A stretch of DNA of 32,157 nt from DAOMNN01 sp050486545 (GTDB lineage: Bacteria > Pseudomonadota > Gammaproteobacteria > Burkholderiales > Rhodocyclaceae), in assembly GCA_050486545.1 (NCBI GenBank), contig JBJHDM010000037.1, positions 1-32,157 on the forward strand, given 5' to 3'. A program made the translations under genes and the position numbers. Below the pieces are notes generated by a model, which saw only the letters and a program-made list of their open reading frames with translations, had not been told where the DNA came from and searched no databases. Every line of letters starts with the position of its first letter. Position 1 is the first letter of the stretch. Positions 16,922 through 24,130 of the stretch are shown in pieces.

Positions 16922-18502
16922 TCAGGCCTCCTTTCCGGCTTGTGCGGCAACCGGCTGCGCCGAAGCGCCTGCCTGTCCGTCAAGTGTTTCAAGATCCTGT
17001 CCGAAGGCTTCGATCTCCTGACGAAGCGTGCTCAGGTCCGTCGACGAGGCCCAGCGCACACGCACACGATCGCGATCGACCCGCCCGCGCAACTGCGGTG
17101 GTCGCTCCCCGGTCAGGCGCTGCTCCATCCAGGTATTGCCCAGGCGGTGCAGGCAGTCGCCTTCGCAACAGCCGGTCACCAGCACCCCATCGGCTCGCCG
17201 ATCGCGCAATGCGTAGTCGATGAGGGACGGCGGGAGCATGCCGGTGCAGGGAAGGCTCACCGAGGCCACCCCCGGGCCACGCAACTGTTTGACCATTGCT
17301 GCATGGTCACAACCATAGACGATGATCTTCTTCTCGCCGTCCTTCAGCCCGGACAGGGCGGCATCCATCTCGTCACGCAACCTGCGGAAGGAGAACTGCG
17401 GCAACTCGATCCCCGTTGCCAGATCCTCGGACTTGCGAAACGGCGTGGCCGAGGGGCAGGAACCGGCGCAGATCCCGCAACTGACGCAAAGGTCGGTATC
17501 GATCACGACCTCCTTCTTGTGCGCCCGCCCATCCGTACGGGGCCGCATTGTCAGCGCTCCATACGGACAGTCGTTCGCGCACCAGGTGCAGCCGCTGCAG
17601 TGCTCGAGGTCGATCACGGCCGCGGGTTCGGCTTTCTTCGGCGGCAGCCAGGGGAAGGCCATCAGCAGGAAGGTGAGCACGGTCAGCAGGATCCAGGTCG
17701 CACCGACGCCGATCACGTCGATGACCGGATAGATGAACAGATAGAACCAGTCGAGATTGAGCTCTCCCGGAACGGCCGCCAGATCGGCAATCTCATGGCT
17801 CACTGCCGGCTTGATGAACGACAGGACCAGCAGGGCGATCAGGCTCCCGGCCATCAGCGTGCGCGGTGGGTTGATGTTCGGCATCGCGATCCGCATGATG
17901 TGGAACCAGATCCCGAATACCAGGAACAGCGGGATGCCCAGCAAATGCAGGAAGCCCATCAGCGTGAAGAAGCGGTCGGACAGTGCCTCCTGCGAGATGA
18001 AATTGCGTGCGATCGGATCGGTAAAGATCGGCAGCCAGTCCATGTACTCGGCGCTGACGAGCGCGATGTACTGGGCCAGCATGTCCCAAACGAGCCAGTA
18101 CCCGGTGATGCCAAGCAGGAACACCATCCACAGCAGCGGCACCCCGGTAAGCCAGGAGTACCAGCGCACCCCACGGTAGCGGTCGCGCACGAATTCGCGG
18201 ATCAGGTGGAGCAGCATCGTGATCACCGCGGCGTCCGACGCATAGCGGTGCAGGCTCCGCATCACGCCGCCCAGCCACCATTGGTCGTGCGTGAGACGCT
18301 CTACGGACTGAAACGCCCCATAGACACTGGTCTCGAAGAAGGCGAACAGGTACAGGCCACTGATGAGGACGATCCAGAAAAAATAGATCGTCAGCGCGCC
18401 CAGATGGAAGAAAGGGTTACAGCCGGTACCGAAGACCTGCGTGAAGCGGTCCTCGATCCGGGTCAGGGCTTTCAGTGAAGCCTGACGAAGTGTCGTAGCC
18501 AA
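16922..18502 (-). CDS. Diheme cytochrome b / 2x[4Fe-4S] ferredoxin / MvhD-like fusion
   Basis: A 526-aa membrane redox protein. Residues 1-~285 are a cytochrome b/b6 N-terminal domain with two His pairs for two b hemes: His85/His99 (x13 spacing) and His186/His201 (x14). Residues 298-352 are a bacterial ferredoxin with CSGCTWCANDC and CVSCGICAGSC for two [4Fe-4S] clusters. Residues ~390-480 match the MvhD/FrhD-type iron-sulfur domain of hydrogenase/heterodisulfide reductase systems, with YGCDHA, LPCTGM and GCCEGDC. It can therefore link membrane quinones to cytoplasmic iron-sulfur carriers. No HdrA or hydrogenase partner is encoded nearby. I chose TTG 18502 because AGAGGA lies six bases upstream; the longer frame adds only an unsupported 15 residues. 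Downstream genes are tightly coupled. Confidence 0.85.
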   Translation of the reverse strand: MATTLRQASLKALTRIEDRFTQVFGTGCNPFFHLGALTIYFFWIVLISGLYLFAFFETSVYGAFQSVERLTHDQWWLGGVMRSLHRYASDAAVITMLLHLIREFVRDRYRGVRWYSWLTGVPLLWMVFLLGITGYWLVWDMLAQYIALVSAEYMDWLPIFTDPIARNFISQEALSDRFFTLMGFLHLLGIPLFLVFGIWFHIMRIAMPNINPPRTLMAGSLIALLVLSFIKPAVSHEIADLAAVPGELNLDWFYLFIYPVIDVIGVGATWILLTVLTFLLMAFPWLPPKKAEPAAVIDLEHCSGCTWCANDCPYGALTMRPRTDGRAHKKEVVIDTDLCVSCGICAGSCPSATPFRKSEDLATGIELPQFSFRRLRDEMDAALSGLKDGEKKIIVYGCDHAAMVKQLRGPGVASVSLPCTGMLPPSLIDYALRDRRADGVLVTGCCEGDCLHRLGNTWMEQRLTGERPPQLRGRVDRDRVRVRWASSTDLSTLRQEIEAFGQDLETLDGQAGASAQPVAAQAGKEA

Positions 18503-18570
18503 GGTCGTTCCTCTCTGTTGGATTTTGAGAGGATTGTCCACCCCCAAATTTCAGGAAACCATGATTCAGA

Positions 18571-19413
18571 TCAACCGGCCCGTGGCCGGCGACGCCGGAA
18601 TACGAATTCCTTCAGCAGAAAAAGGATCGTCGTGCCAATGATCAGGCCCCCGATGGCCATCCCCACGAACAGCGAGTAGTCGAAGTAGTACCGATCCTGC
18701 TTCGGGTCGTACGTCGTGCAGAACAGACGCACCCGATTGCCCAGCGCCTCCAGCGCCGTCTCCTGCACGCGCCCCCCGAACACGAGCTGCTTCAGCGGCT
18801 CGACCAGCAGGGGCGTATTGAAGACCTCGCCATATACCTGACGGTAGATCTCGCGTTCCTGGTCAATGACGCTCGCCTGCACCAAGTGATCAAAGCCGCG
18901 CGGCGAAGGGTAATAGACGAAACCGATCTCCGCAGTCAGCGCCTCGATGGTCTGGCGGTCGGCACTCAGGAATTCCCAGTTCGGCAGGTTGACGCCTTGC
19001 TGGCGCGCATAGGTCCGCATCGCCTCGGGCGTATCGCGTGCAGTGTCGAAGCCGATCGTCAGCACCGTGAAGCTCTCATCCCCCAGCGCCGCACGTGCGA
19101 TCTGCACGACGCGTGACAGATGCTGGGTAGACAGCGAGCAGGTGTGATAGCAACTGGTGAAGATGAGCTGAACCACCAGCGGTTGCCCGGCATAGTCGCT
19201 CAGGCGGACTTCCTTTCCGGCGCTATTGACGAAACGATGATCGCTCAGCGTGCGTCCGATCGCCTCCTGGCTGTATCGCAGGGTCGTCTGATAGTCGAAC
19301 TCGGCGTAGTCCTCCGGGTAGGCGCCGTTCTCGGCAGGCTCCGCATGCGCACTGGCCACGCCCAGGGTGAAAACGAAAAGGAGGAGTACTGCGAAACGAA
19401 AACGAAAGGACAT
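18571..19413 (-). CDS. Sco/SenC copper chaperone, membrane-anchored
   Basis: A 280-aa protein that inserts copper, typically into CuA of heme-copper enzymes, on the periplasmic side. A signal peptide (FAVLLLFVFTLGVASAHA) precedes the thioredoxin-like Sco domain. Copper ligands are the Cys pair in FTSCYHTC and the distal His in GFDHLVQAS. Unlike the usual N-anchored Sco, it has a C-terminal helix (YSLFVGMAIGGLIIGTTILFLL) and an arginine-rich tail, so it would be tethered from the C-terminus. Its likely client is the CuA subunit at 22287-22832. It lies between ctaB and the cytochrome b fusion. Confidence 0.9.
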   Translation of the reverse strand: MSFRFRFAVLLLFVFTLGVASAHAEPAENGAYPEDYAEFDYQTTLRYSQEAIGRTLSDHRFVNSAGKEVRLSDYAGQPLVVQLIFTSCYHTCSLSTQHLSRVVQIARAALGDESFTVLTIGFDTARDTPEAMRTYARQQGVNLPNWEFLSADRQTIEALTAEIGFVYYPSPRGFDHLVQASVIDQEREIYRQVYGEVFNTPLLVEPLKQLVFGGRVQETALEALGNRVRLFCTTYDPKQDRYYFDYSLFVGMAIGGLIIGTTILFLLKEFVFRRRRPRAG

Positions 19414-19565
19414 GACCGGCCTGTGATGATCTCAAGCGCGCGGGCGCCGCGCAAAGTGACCGCCGAGGCCGGGTACGAGCGAGTCTGCGACCCGGCCGCC
19501 CCCTCCCATCGACGACGCCGAATACGACCGTACCCGGCAAAAAACGTTCTACGCGCGAACCGCGA

Positions 19566-20432
19566 TCACCCGAGAAACTGCACGTCGGCGATCGCGGCTG
19601 CCAGCAACAGGGTCAGCTGCACGAGCGAGGCATGGAAGTTGGCTCGGGCCATCTTCTCGGACGGATCCTTCAGCAACTGCACATTCTTGTACAGGAACAG
19701 GCCTCCGCCGATACAGGCACCCAGCAGGTAGATCCAGCCCATGCCGTACCACATCGGCACGAGCGAAACCGCCACCAGCATCAGGGTGTTGACGAAAATC
19801 ACCTGAGCGGCCTTGCGGTCGCCAACAACCACCGGCAGCATCGGAACGTCCGCGGCCTTGTAGTCCTTGTGCAGGACGATCGCGAGACTCCAGAAATGCG
19901 ATGGCGTCCACAGAAACAGGACGACCGCGAAAATGATCGGAAGCGCGCTCAGACCGGGATCGACCGCGGCAGCGCCCGCCAATACGGCGAAGCTCCCGGC
20001 CAGTCCGCCGAACACGATGTTCAGCCAGGTACGGCGCTTCAGCCAGGACGTATAGACGATGGAATAGACGAAAGCGCCCAGGAACACGTACAGCGCCGAA
20101 GTCGCGTTGAGCGACACGGCAGCCAGCCCCACTGCGGCGACCAGCATCAGTCCGAGGATCACCAGGAAATAGGGGCCGTGACGCAAGGCGCCGGTGACGA
20201 ACGGCCGATTGCTCGTCCGGTTCATCCGCGCATCGAGGTCACGCTCCATGTATTGGTTGTAACCGCCCGCACTCGCGGACGACATCAGTACCGCAACCGC
20301 CAGAGCCACGATCTGCCATGTCTCGAGCCCGGGACCGGGCGTAATGGCAAGGCCGGCCAACGCGGTGAATGCGATCGTGAATCCGATTCGAAGCTTGAAA
20401 ACGTTCGAAAGCTGCCTGACCAGAATGCTCAT
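19566..20432 (-). CDS. ctaB: Protoheme IX farnesyltransferase (heme O synthase)
   Basis: A 288-aa UbiA-family membrane enzyme that adds farnesyl to heme B to make heme O. The first Asp-rich motif is in NQYMERDLDARMNRT, YTSWLKRR is the typical loop, and the second motif is HKDYKAADVPMLPVV. About nine helices, full length. With the two heme A synthase homologues at 24131-26195 it implies that a nearby heme-copper enzyme uses heme O or A. The start region carries a 14-bp tandem duplication that creates a five-codon open frame overlapping this ATG (see findings). It lies 150 bp after the terminator of the CuA reductase operon. Confidence 0.95.
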   Translation of the reverse strand: MSILVRQLSNVFKLRIGFTIAFTALAGLAITPGPGLETWQIVALAVAVLMSSASAGGYNQYMERDLDARMNRTSNRPFVTGALRHGPYFLVILGLMLVAAVGLAAVSLNATSALYVFLGAFVYSIVYTSWLKRRTWLNIVFGGLAGSFAVLAGAAAVDPGLSALPIIFAVVLFLWTPSHFWSLAIVLHKDYKAADVPMLPVVVGDRKAAQVIFVNTLMLVAVSLVPMWYGMGWIYLLGACIGGGLFLYKNVQLLKDPSEKMARANFHASLVQLTLLLAAAIADVQFLG

Positions 20433-20447
20433 GCCAGAATGCTCATG
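20418..20447 (-). repeat. 14-bp tandem duplication across the ctaB start codon
   Basis: GCATGAGCATTCTG occurs twice in direct tandem on the minus strand. The first copy (ATG at 20446) has AAGG five bases upstream but reads only five codons to TGA. That TGA overlaps the ATG of the second copy (20432), which opens ctaB. Confidence 0.85.
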
Positions 20448-20540
20448 CCAGCCTTATGTTACTCATCGACCTGCTGCGGTTCGAATGCCCACCGGGCCTT
20501 TCAGTGGAAGCACTCGGCCAATCCGGTGCAGGCTTGTCCA

Positions 20541-20574
20541 GAAAACGGAGGGGTGAGACACGCCCACCCCTCCT
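20541..20574 (-). terminator. Terminator after the CuA heme-copper reductase operon
   Basis: On the minus strand GGAGGGGTG/CACCCCTCC forms a 9-bp perfect stem around a 9-base loop, followed by G and TTTT. It begins nine bases past the subunit I stop and separates the three-gene reductase operon from ctaB. Confidence 0.75.
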
Positions 20575-20582
20575 CGGTCAGC

Positions 20583-22274
20583 TTAGCTCATCGGCCAGAC
20601 TGACGACAGGTACATCCAGTTCAGGAAGTAATACACGACGAAGGTCGCCAGGAACACGATCGCCAGCACGAAGGTCCCCGGAGCGACGAAGCCGCTGCCG
20701 TGATGCGCCGGCGCCGGGGGTGCCATCGGCAGGGTAGCCGGACGCGCGGTGGTGTATTCGCTCTTGTCCTCGATCTTCTTGCCGAACAGGATCGACCCCA
20801 CGATGATGATGATGAACATCGCACCACCAATGGCCGATACGACCCCGAAGAACCCGGTGAGGCCCATCATCATGTACGCGGCACCGCCGTACTCGAAGCT
20901 GAACGCAGAACCGGAGAAGGCCATGTCCCAGTGACGACGGGATACGCCGAGCGTGCCGGCACCCATCATGAACAGTCCCATCAGCGACGTGCCGATCCCG
21001 AAGATGTAGGTCTGCCACTTCGCCCAGGTGGGAAGGACCAGCTCCCGCCGGAACAGCACCGGAACGAGGAAGTAGGTCAGCGCCATGAACGCCAGCGTCG
21101 TACCGACCGCGACCGTCGGGTGGAAGTGACCCGGGACGTAGATGGTGTTGTGGATGATCAGGTTGATCTGCTCAGTCCCCATCACGACACCGGTGATGCC
21201 GCCGAGGAAGCCGAAACCGACCAGCGAGATGAACATCCCGGAGAACACCGGATTGCCCCACGGAGCCTTGCGCAGCCACTCGAACAGACCGTTCGTGTAG
21301 CCCTTCTCACGCTGGGCGACCTCGATACTGCCCGGAACCGTCAGGCCATGGACCATGGAAGCCAGCACCGCCAGGTACATCGCGTAGGAGGTGTTGAAGA
21401 TCTTCCATTCGGTGCCGACACCCGGATCGACCAGGATGTGGTGCGCCGAAGCGAGCTGCAGGAACAGGATGTACAGCAGGAAGGCCCCGCGGCTGACGCG
21501 CTCGGACATCGGACGTGCGCCGAACACGATCGCGGCAATCGCATACCACACGGCGACGTGCGCCGAGACGTTGATCTGCTGCGACGAGTGACCCATGCCC
21601 CACCAGATGATCCGGTACATCAGCGGATCGATCTCGCTGATGTAGCCCACCGACCACAGGAAGGTCGGGATCAGGATGATGGCGCCCGAGGCGATCGTGA
21701 AGACCGCAATGATGCAGGCGGTCAGCGCACCGAAGGTCACCAGCGGGATGGATCCCTCATACGTCCGTTCGTTCTTCGCGACAACGAGCGTGCCGAGGAA
21801 GATGAAGCAGGCGATCAGGGCGCCCACCGCGAACAGGATCAAGCCGAGGTAGAAGTGCGGCGCGGCCGGCATCGGGACATAGGAGGTCATCATGACGCTC
21901 GAGCTGCCCTGCAGGATCGCCACTGCGGCGATTGCAGCACCACCCAGCATCAGGAAATAGGCCACCCAGCCCATCTTGGGCGTCGCCAATCGACACCTTA
22001 GCAGCGTCGACGAGCAGAAATACAGGATGGCCACCTCGAAATAGATGATCCAGACCAGCAGCGTGACGACACCGTGACCGGTCAGCACCTGGTAGAACAT
22101 GTCTGCCGGAAGAAGATGCACTGCAGGCCAGCGCGTCAGCACGACGAGCAGGCCGAGCAGCCCCCCGACCGCGAGGAATACGACCGCGGTCACGGCGTTC
22201 CACTTGATCAGGGTTTCCGCCGATTTATGGAACACAAGCCCGCTTTGCGGGCAGGTGCGAAATTGCTCACTCAT
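20583..22274 (-). CDS. ba3-like heme-copper reductase subunit I, predicted CuA-type NO reductase
   Basis: A 563-aa catalytic subunit resembling B-family (ba3) oxidases. Low-spin heme ligands are His67 (LTGHGVVTLLVW) and His385; the high-spin ligand is His383 (VPGHFHPTV). CuB ligands are His229 (WGMGHSSQQ) and His278/His279 (SAHHILVDPG). The residue that is the cross-linked Tyr in every O2-reducing member is Gln233 here (H-S-S-Q-Q instead of H-P-x-V-Y). Loss of that Tyr with all metal ligands kept is the pattern described for NO reductases that arose from oxidases (eNOR/sNOR-type groups); which group this joins needs a tree. A CuA subunit and a 62-aa subunit are encoded upstream. Ribosome site AAGGGGG. 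Context (heme d1 genes, FNR/Dnr box) supports NO reduction. Confidence 0.85.
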   Translation of the reverse strand: MSEQFRTCPQSGLVFHKSAETLIKWNAVTAVVFLAVGGLLGLLVVLTRWPAVHLLPADMFYQVLTGHGVVTLLVWIIYFEVAILYFCSSTLLRCRLATPKMGWVAYFLMLGGAAIAAVAILQGSSSVMMTSYVPMPAAPHFYLGLILFAVGALIACFIFLGTLVVAKNERTYEGSIPLVTFGALTACIIAVFTIASGAIILIPTFLWSVGYISEIDPLMYRIIWWGMGHSSQQINVSAHVAVWYAIAAIVFGARPMSERVSRGAFLLYILFLQLASAHHILVDPGVGTEWKIFNTSYAMYLAVLASMVHGLTVPGSIEVAQREKGYTNGLFEWLRKAPWGNPVFSGMFISLVGFGFLGGITGVVMGTEQINLIIHNTIYVPGHFHPTVAVGTTLAFMALTYFLVPVLFRRELVLPTWAKWQTYIFGIGTSLMGLFMMGAGTLGVSRRHWDMAFSGSAFSFEYGGAAYMMMGLTGFFGVVSAIGGAMFIIIIVGSILFGKKIEDKSEYTTARPATLPMAPPAPAHHGSGFVAPGTFVLAIVFLATFVVYYFLNWMYLSSVWPMS

Positions 22275-22286
22275 TTATCAGCCCCC

Positions 22287-22832
22287 TTAACGATCGACAA
22301 CGTAGATCTTGCCGAGCATCGTGTGGTGCAGGACACCGCAGTACTCGTTACACACGATGGTGTACTCGCCCGACTGGTCAGGCGTGATGGTCAGGGTCAT
22401 CTGGTAACCCGGAACGATCTGCGCATTGACGTTGAGCGGTTGCAGCGAGAAGCCATGCTGCCAGTCCATCGACGAGATGTGCAGACGATAGGTCTGGTTC
22501 TTCTCGAGTTCGAGAATCGGATACCAATCCCACAGCCGGCCGAGCAGGTAGACATCGCTGCCCGCGGGCGGACGAACTACCGGAAACTCGCGTGCCGTTT
22601 CGTGACGGACGGTGTAGGCCTTGACCATTTCGTCCACCTTCGCCGAGAAGGCCTGCGGCGTGGTCCGGTAGGCTTCACCCGAGTAGTTCTGTTTTCCGAA
22701 CACGTGCCAGTACGGCATCATGAAGAACATGAACAGACACCAGACCAGGGCGATCAGGATCCAGGTTCCCTCAACTTTGTCCAGGGGCTGATTTCCCCAG
22801 ACTCGTTCAGAGGGCGGTAACAGTGCGCTCAT
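22287..22832 (-). CDS. CuA subunit II of the heme-copper reductase
   Basis: A 181-aa protein with one N-terminal helix (about 24-43) and a periplasmic cupredoxin domain. All CuA ligands are present: His126 (DWQHGF) and Cys161, Glu163 (backbone), Cys165, His169 and Met172 in CNEYCGVLHHTM. It takes electrons from a soluble cytochrome c or similar and passes them to subunit I. The single helix and short length are like ba3 subunit II rather than the two-helix aa3 type. The start has AGGGGGG six bases upstream; the subunit I gene begins 12 bases after its stop. Confidence 0.93.
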   Translation of the reverse strand: MSALLPPSERVWGNQPLDKVEGTWILIALVWCLFMFFMMPYWHVFGKQNYSGEAYRTTPQAFSAKVDEMVKAYTVRHETAREFPVVRPPAGSDVYLLGRLWDWYPILELEKNQTYRLHISSMDWQHGFSLQPLNVNAQIVPGYQMTLTITPDQSGEYTIVCNEYCGVLHHTMLGKIYVVDR

Positions 22833-22854
22833 AAATTTCCCCCCTAGAAATCAA

Positions 22855-23043
22855 TCATTGTGCGATGGGAATCGAGATGACTTCCATCACGCCCCACAAG
22901 ATGTAAAAGACCGTCGGCATGACCACGCCGAGGAACAACAGGAGAAACGGGTTATCCAGAATCTGCTGCAAAACCGGAATTTTCTCCTGGCGCTCTTCGC
23001 CGGCCCCGGGTGTTTTGGTGGTTTCCTGGACTGGTTCAGTCAT
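22855..23043 (-). CDS. 62-aa one-TM subunit of the ba3-like reductase
   Basis: MTEPVQETTKTPGAGEERQE is a polar tail, followed by one helix (about 31-58, FLLLFLGVVMPTVFYILWGVM). The ribosome site GAGGGGG lies three bases before ATG 23043. It is the first gene of the operon, 22 bp before the CuA subunit. Size, single helix and position match the small subunit IIa/CbaD seen with ba3 enzymes; the assignment is by analogy because such peptides have little sequence signature. Confidence 0.75.
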   Translation of the reverse strand: MTEPVQETTKTPGAGEERQEKIPVLQQILDNPFLLLFLGVVMPTVFYILWGVMEVISIPIAQ

Positions 23044-23137
23044 GATCCCCCTCGATTTGACAAATTTACCGTTGATATCGACGCGTTCCGGGACGTTCGG
23101 ATACGCGTACCATCCATCCCCGCGGCGTCGCCGCAAT

Positions 23138-23157
23138 CCCTTACCCCCCAGTAAGGG
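23138..23157 (-). other. Leader hairpin upstream of the reductase operon
   Basis: CCCTTAC-CCCCCA-GTAAGGG is a 7-bp perfect stem that would lie within about 25 bases of the predicted transcript start and about 95 bases before the first ATG. It could stabilise the leader or be an operator; it has no T-run and is not a terminator. Confidence 0.45.
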
Positions 23158-23170
23158 GTGAGTACCGGAT

Positions 23171-23212
23171 AGTAGACTCTTTTGGTCGAAAAACCTGTTT
23201 GATCCATGTCAA
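23171..23212 (-). promoter_or_regulatory. FNR/Dnr-type box and -10 for the reductase operon
   Basis: TTGAT-CCAT-GTCAA (23199-23212) matches the FNR/Dnr consensus TTGAT-N4-ATCAA at nine of ten positions. On the minus strand TCTACT (23171-23176, running into TACTAT) lies with its centre 32 bp downstream of the box centre, the spacing of class II FNR-activated promoters (box near -41.5). Predicted start is about 23163. The other 23044-23438 sequence, apart from the hairpin at 23138, shows only a weak plus-strand TACAAT (23418-23423) before the lipoprotein gene. Confidence 0.7.
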
Positions 23213-23438
23213 ACTGGCCGAAAAATGGCGGCCCACCTGCAATTGACCGGTATCAATCCCCCCGAAGCCCATTGTCGGCATCATTCGTCCGAAGCGGTTC
23301 GGAGGCCGCCGAGACGACGGACAAGACTACACGATGCGTGGTTCGACCGGCTGGATCCACCGTAAGGCCCGAGTTTCGGCGACTGCGGTTATCATCGGCG
23401 CACCGCCACCGTCCCCATACAATTCTACCGGACAGACC

Positions 23439-24110
23439 ATGACCAAGCGTTTTTCCCGGCAGGGCAGCCTGCTGACCATTGCGGTTCTCGCCTCGCTGAC
23501 CCTGCTCGCAGGCTGCGGCAAGCGTGAGCCGATCGTCTTCACCTTCGAACGACTCAACGCCGACGGTAGTGCATACAACGGATCCGGCGACTATGCCACC
23601 GCCCCCTGGGCGTGCGTACTGGACGTTCGCACGAGCCTGATCTGGGAAGTGAAGACCACCACCCCCGGACTGCACGACACGGCCAACACCTACACCTGGC
23701 ATTTCCCGCCGGAGTCCGAGATCTACACTCGCCGCGATGCCGGCAAGGCCGACGGCGGACGCTGCAATGGGAGCGCATGCGATACCTGGGCGTTTGCCAA
23801 TGCCGTCAACGAAGTCGGCCTGTGCGGCTACGACGACTGGCGGGTGCCGACCAAGGAGGAACTGGGCAGCATCGTCGACCCGCGCATCCGCCCGCCCGGT
23901 CCGACCCTGGATCATCTTTATTTCCCCAATACCTCAACGGCCGAGCACTGGACGTCCAGCACCTATGCCCACCACTCGCCTGGCGCCTGGACGTGGAGCT
24001 TTTCCAATGGACTGGATCGGGTCGACCTGAAGGAAAACGCCAAGCACATCCGCCTTGTCCGCGGCGAGGCCGGCGTGGCTCCGGCACCGCCGCGCGGTCC
24101 CAAACGCTGA
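23439..24110 (+). CDS. Lipoprotein with Lcl/DUF1566-type domain
   Basis: A 223-aa lipoprotein with a signal peptide ending in the lipobox LLAGC. The body has the Trp-rich Lcl C-terminal (DUF1566) pattern: LIWEVKTT near the start, WAFANAVNEVGLCGYDDWRVPTKEEL spread over the centre, then EHWTSST and a final IRLVRG. Several Cys (ACVLD, RCNGSACDT, GLCGY) could form disulfides. The domain is found in secreted and surface proteins of many proteobacteria, with no agreed activity. It leads an operon with two heme A synthase homologues, starting 20 bp before the first. Whether it helps cofactor insertion or is only co-located cannot be told. It stands divergent from the reductase operon. Confidence 0.8.
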   Translation: MTKRFSRQGSLLTIAVLASLTLLAGCGKREPIVFTFERLNADGSAYNGSGDYATAPWACVLDVRTSLIWEVKTTTPGLHDTANTYTWHFPPESEIYTRRDAGKADGGRCNGSACDTWAFANAVNEVGLCGYDDWRVPTKEELGSIVDPRIRPPGPTLDHLYFPNTSTAEHWTSSTYAHHSPGAWTWSFSNGLDRVDLKENAKHIRLVRGEAGVAPAPPRGPKR

Positions 24111-24130
24111 CGAAACCGACCGAGGCGTTG

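Noticed and set aside
20583..22274. Calling subunit I an ordinary cytochrome c oxidase
   Set aside because: The position of the essential cross-linked Tyr is Gln233, so an O2-reducing assignment is not supported despite the strong ba3 resemblance.
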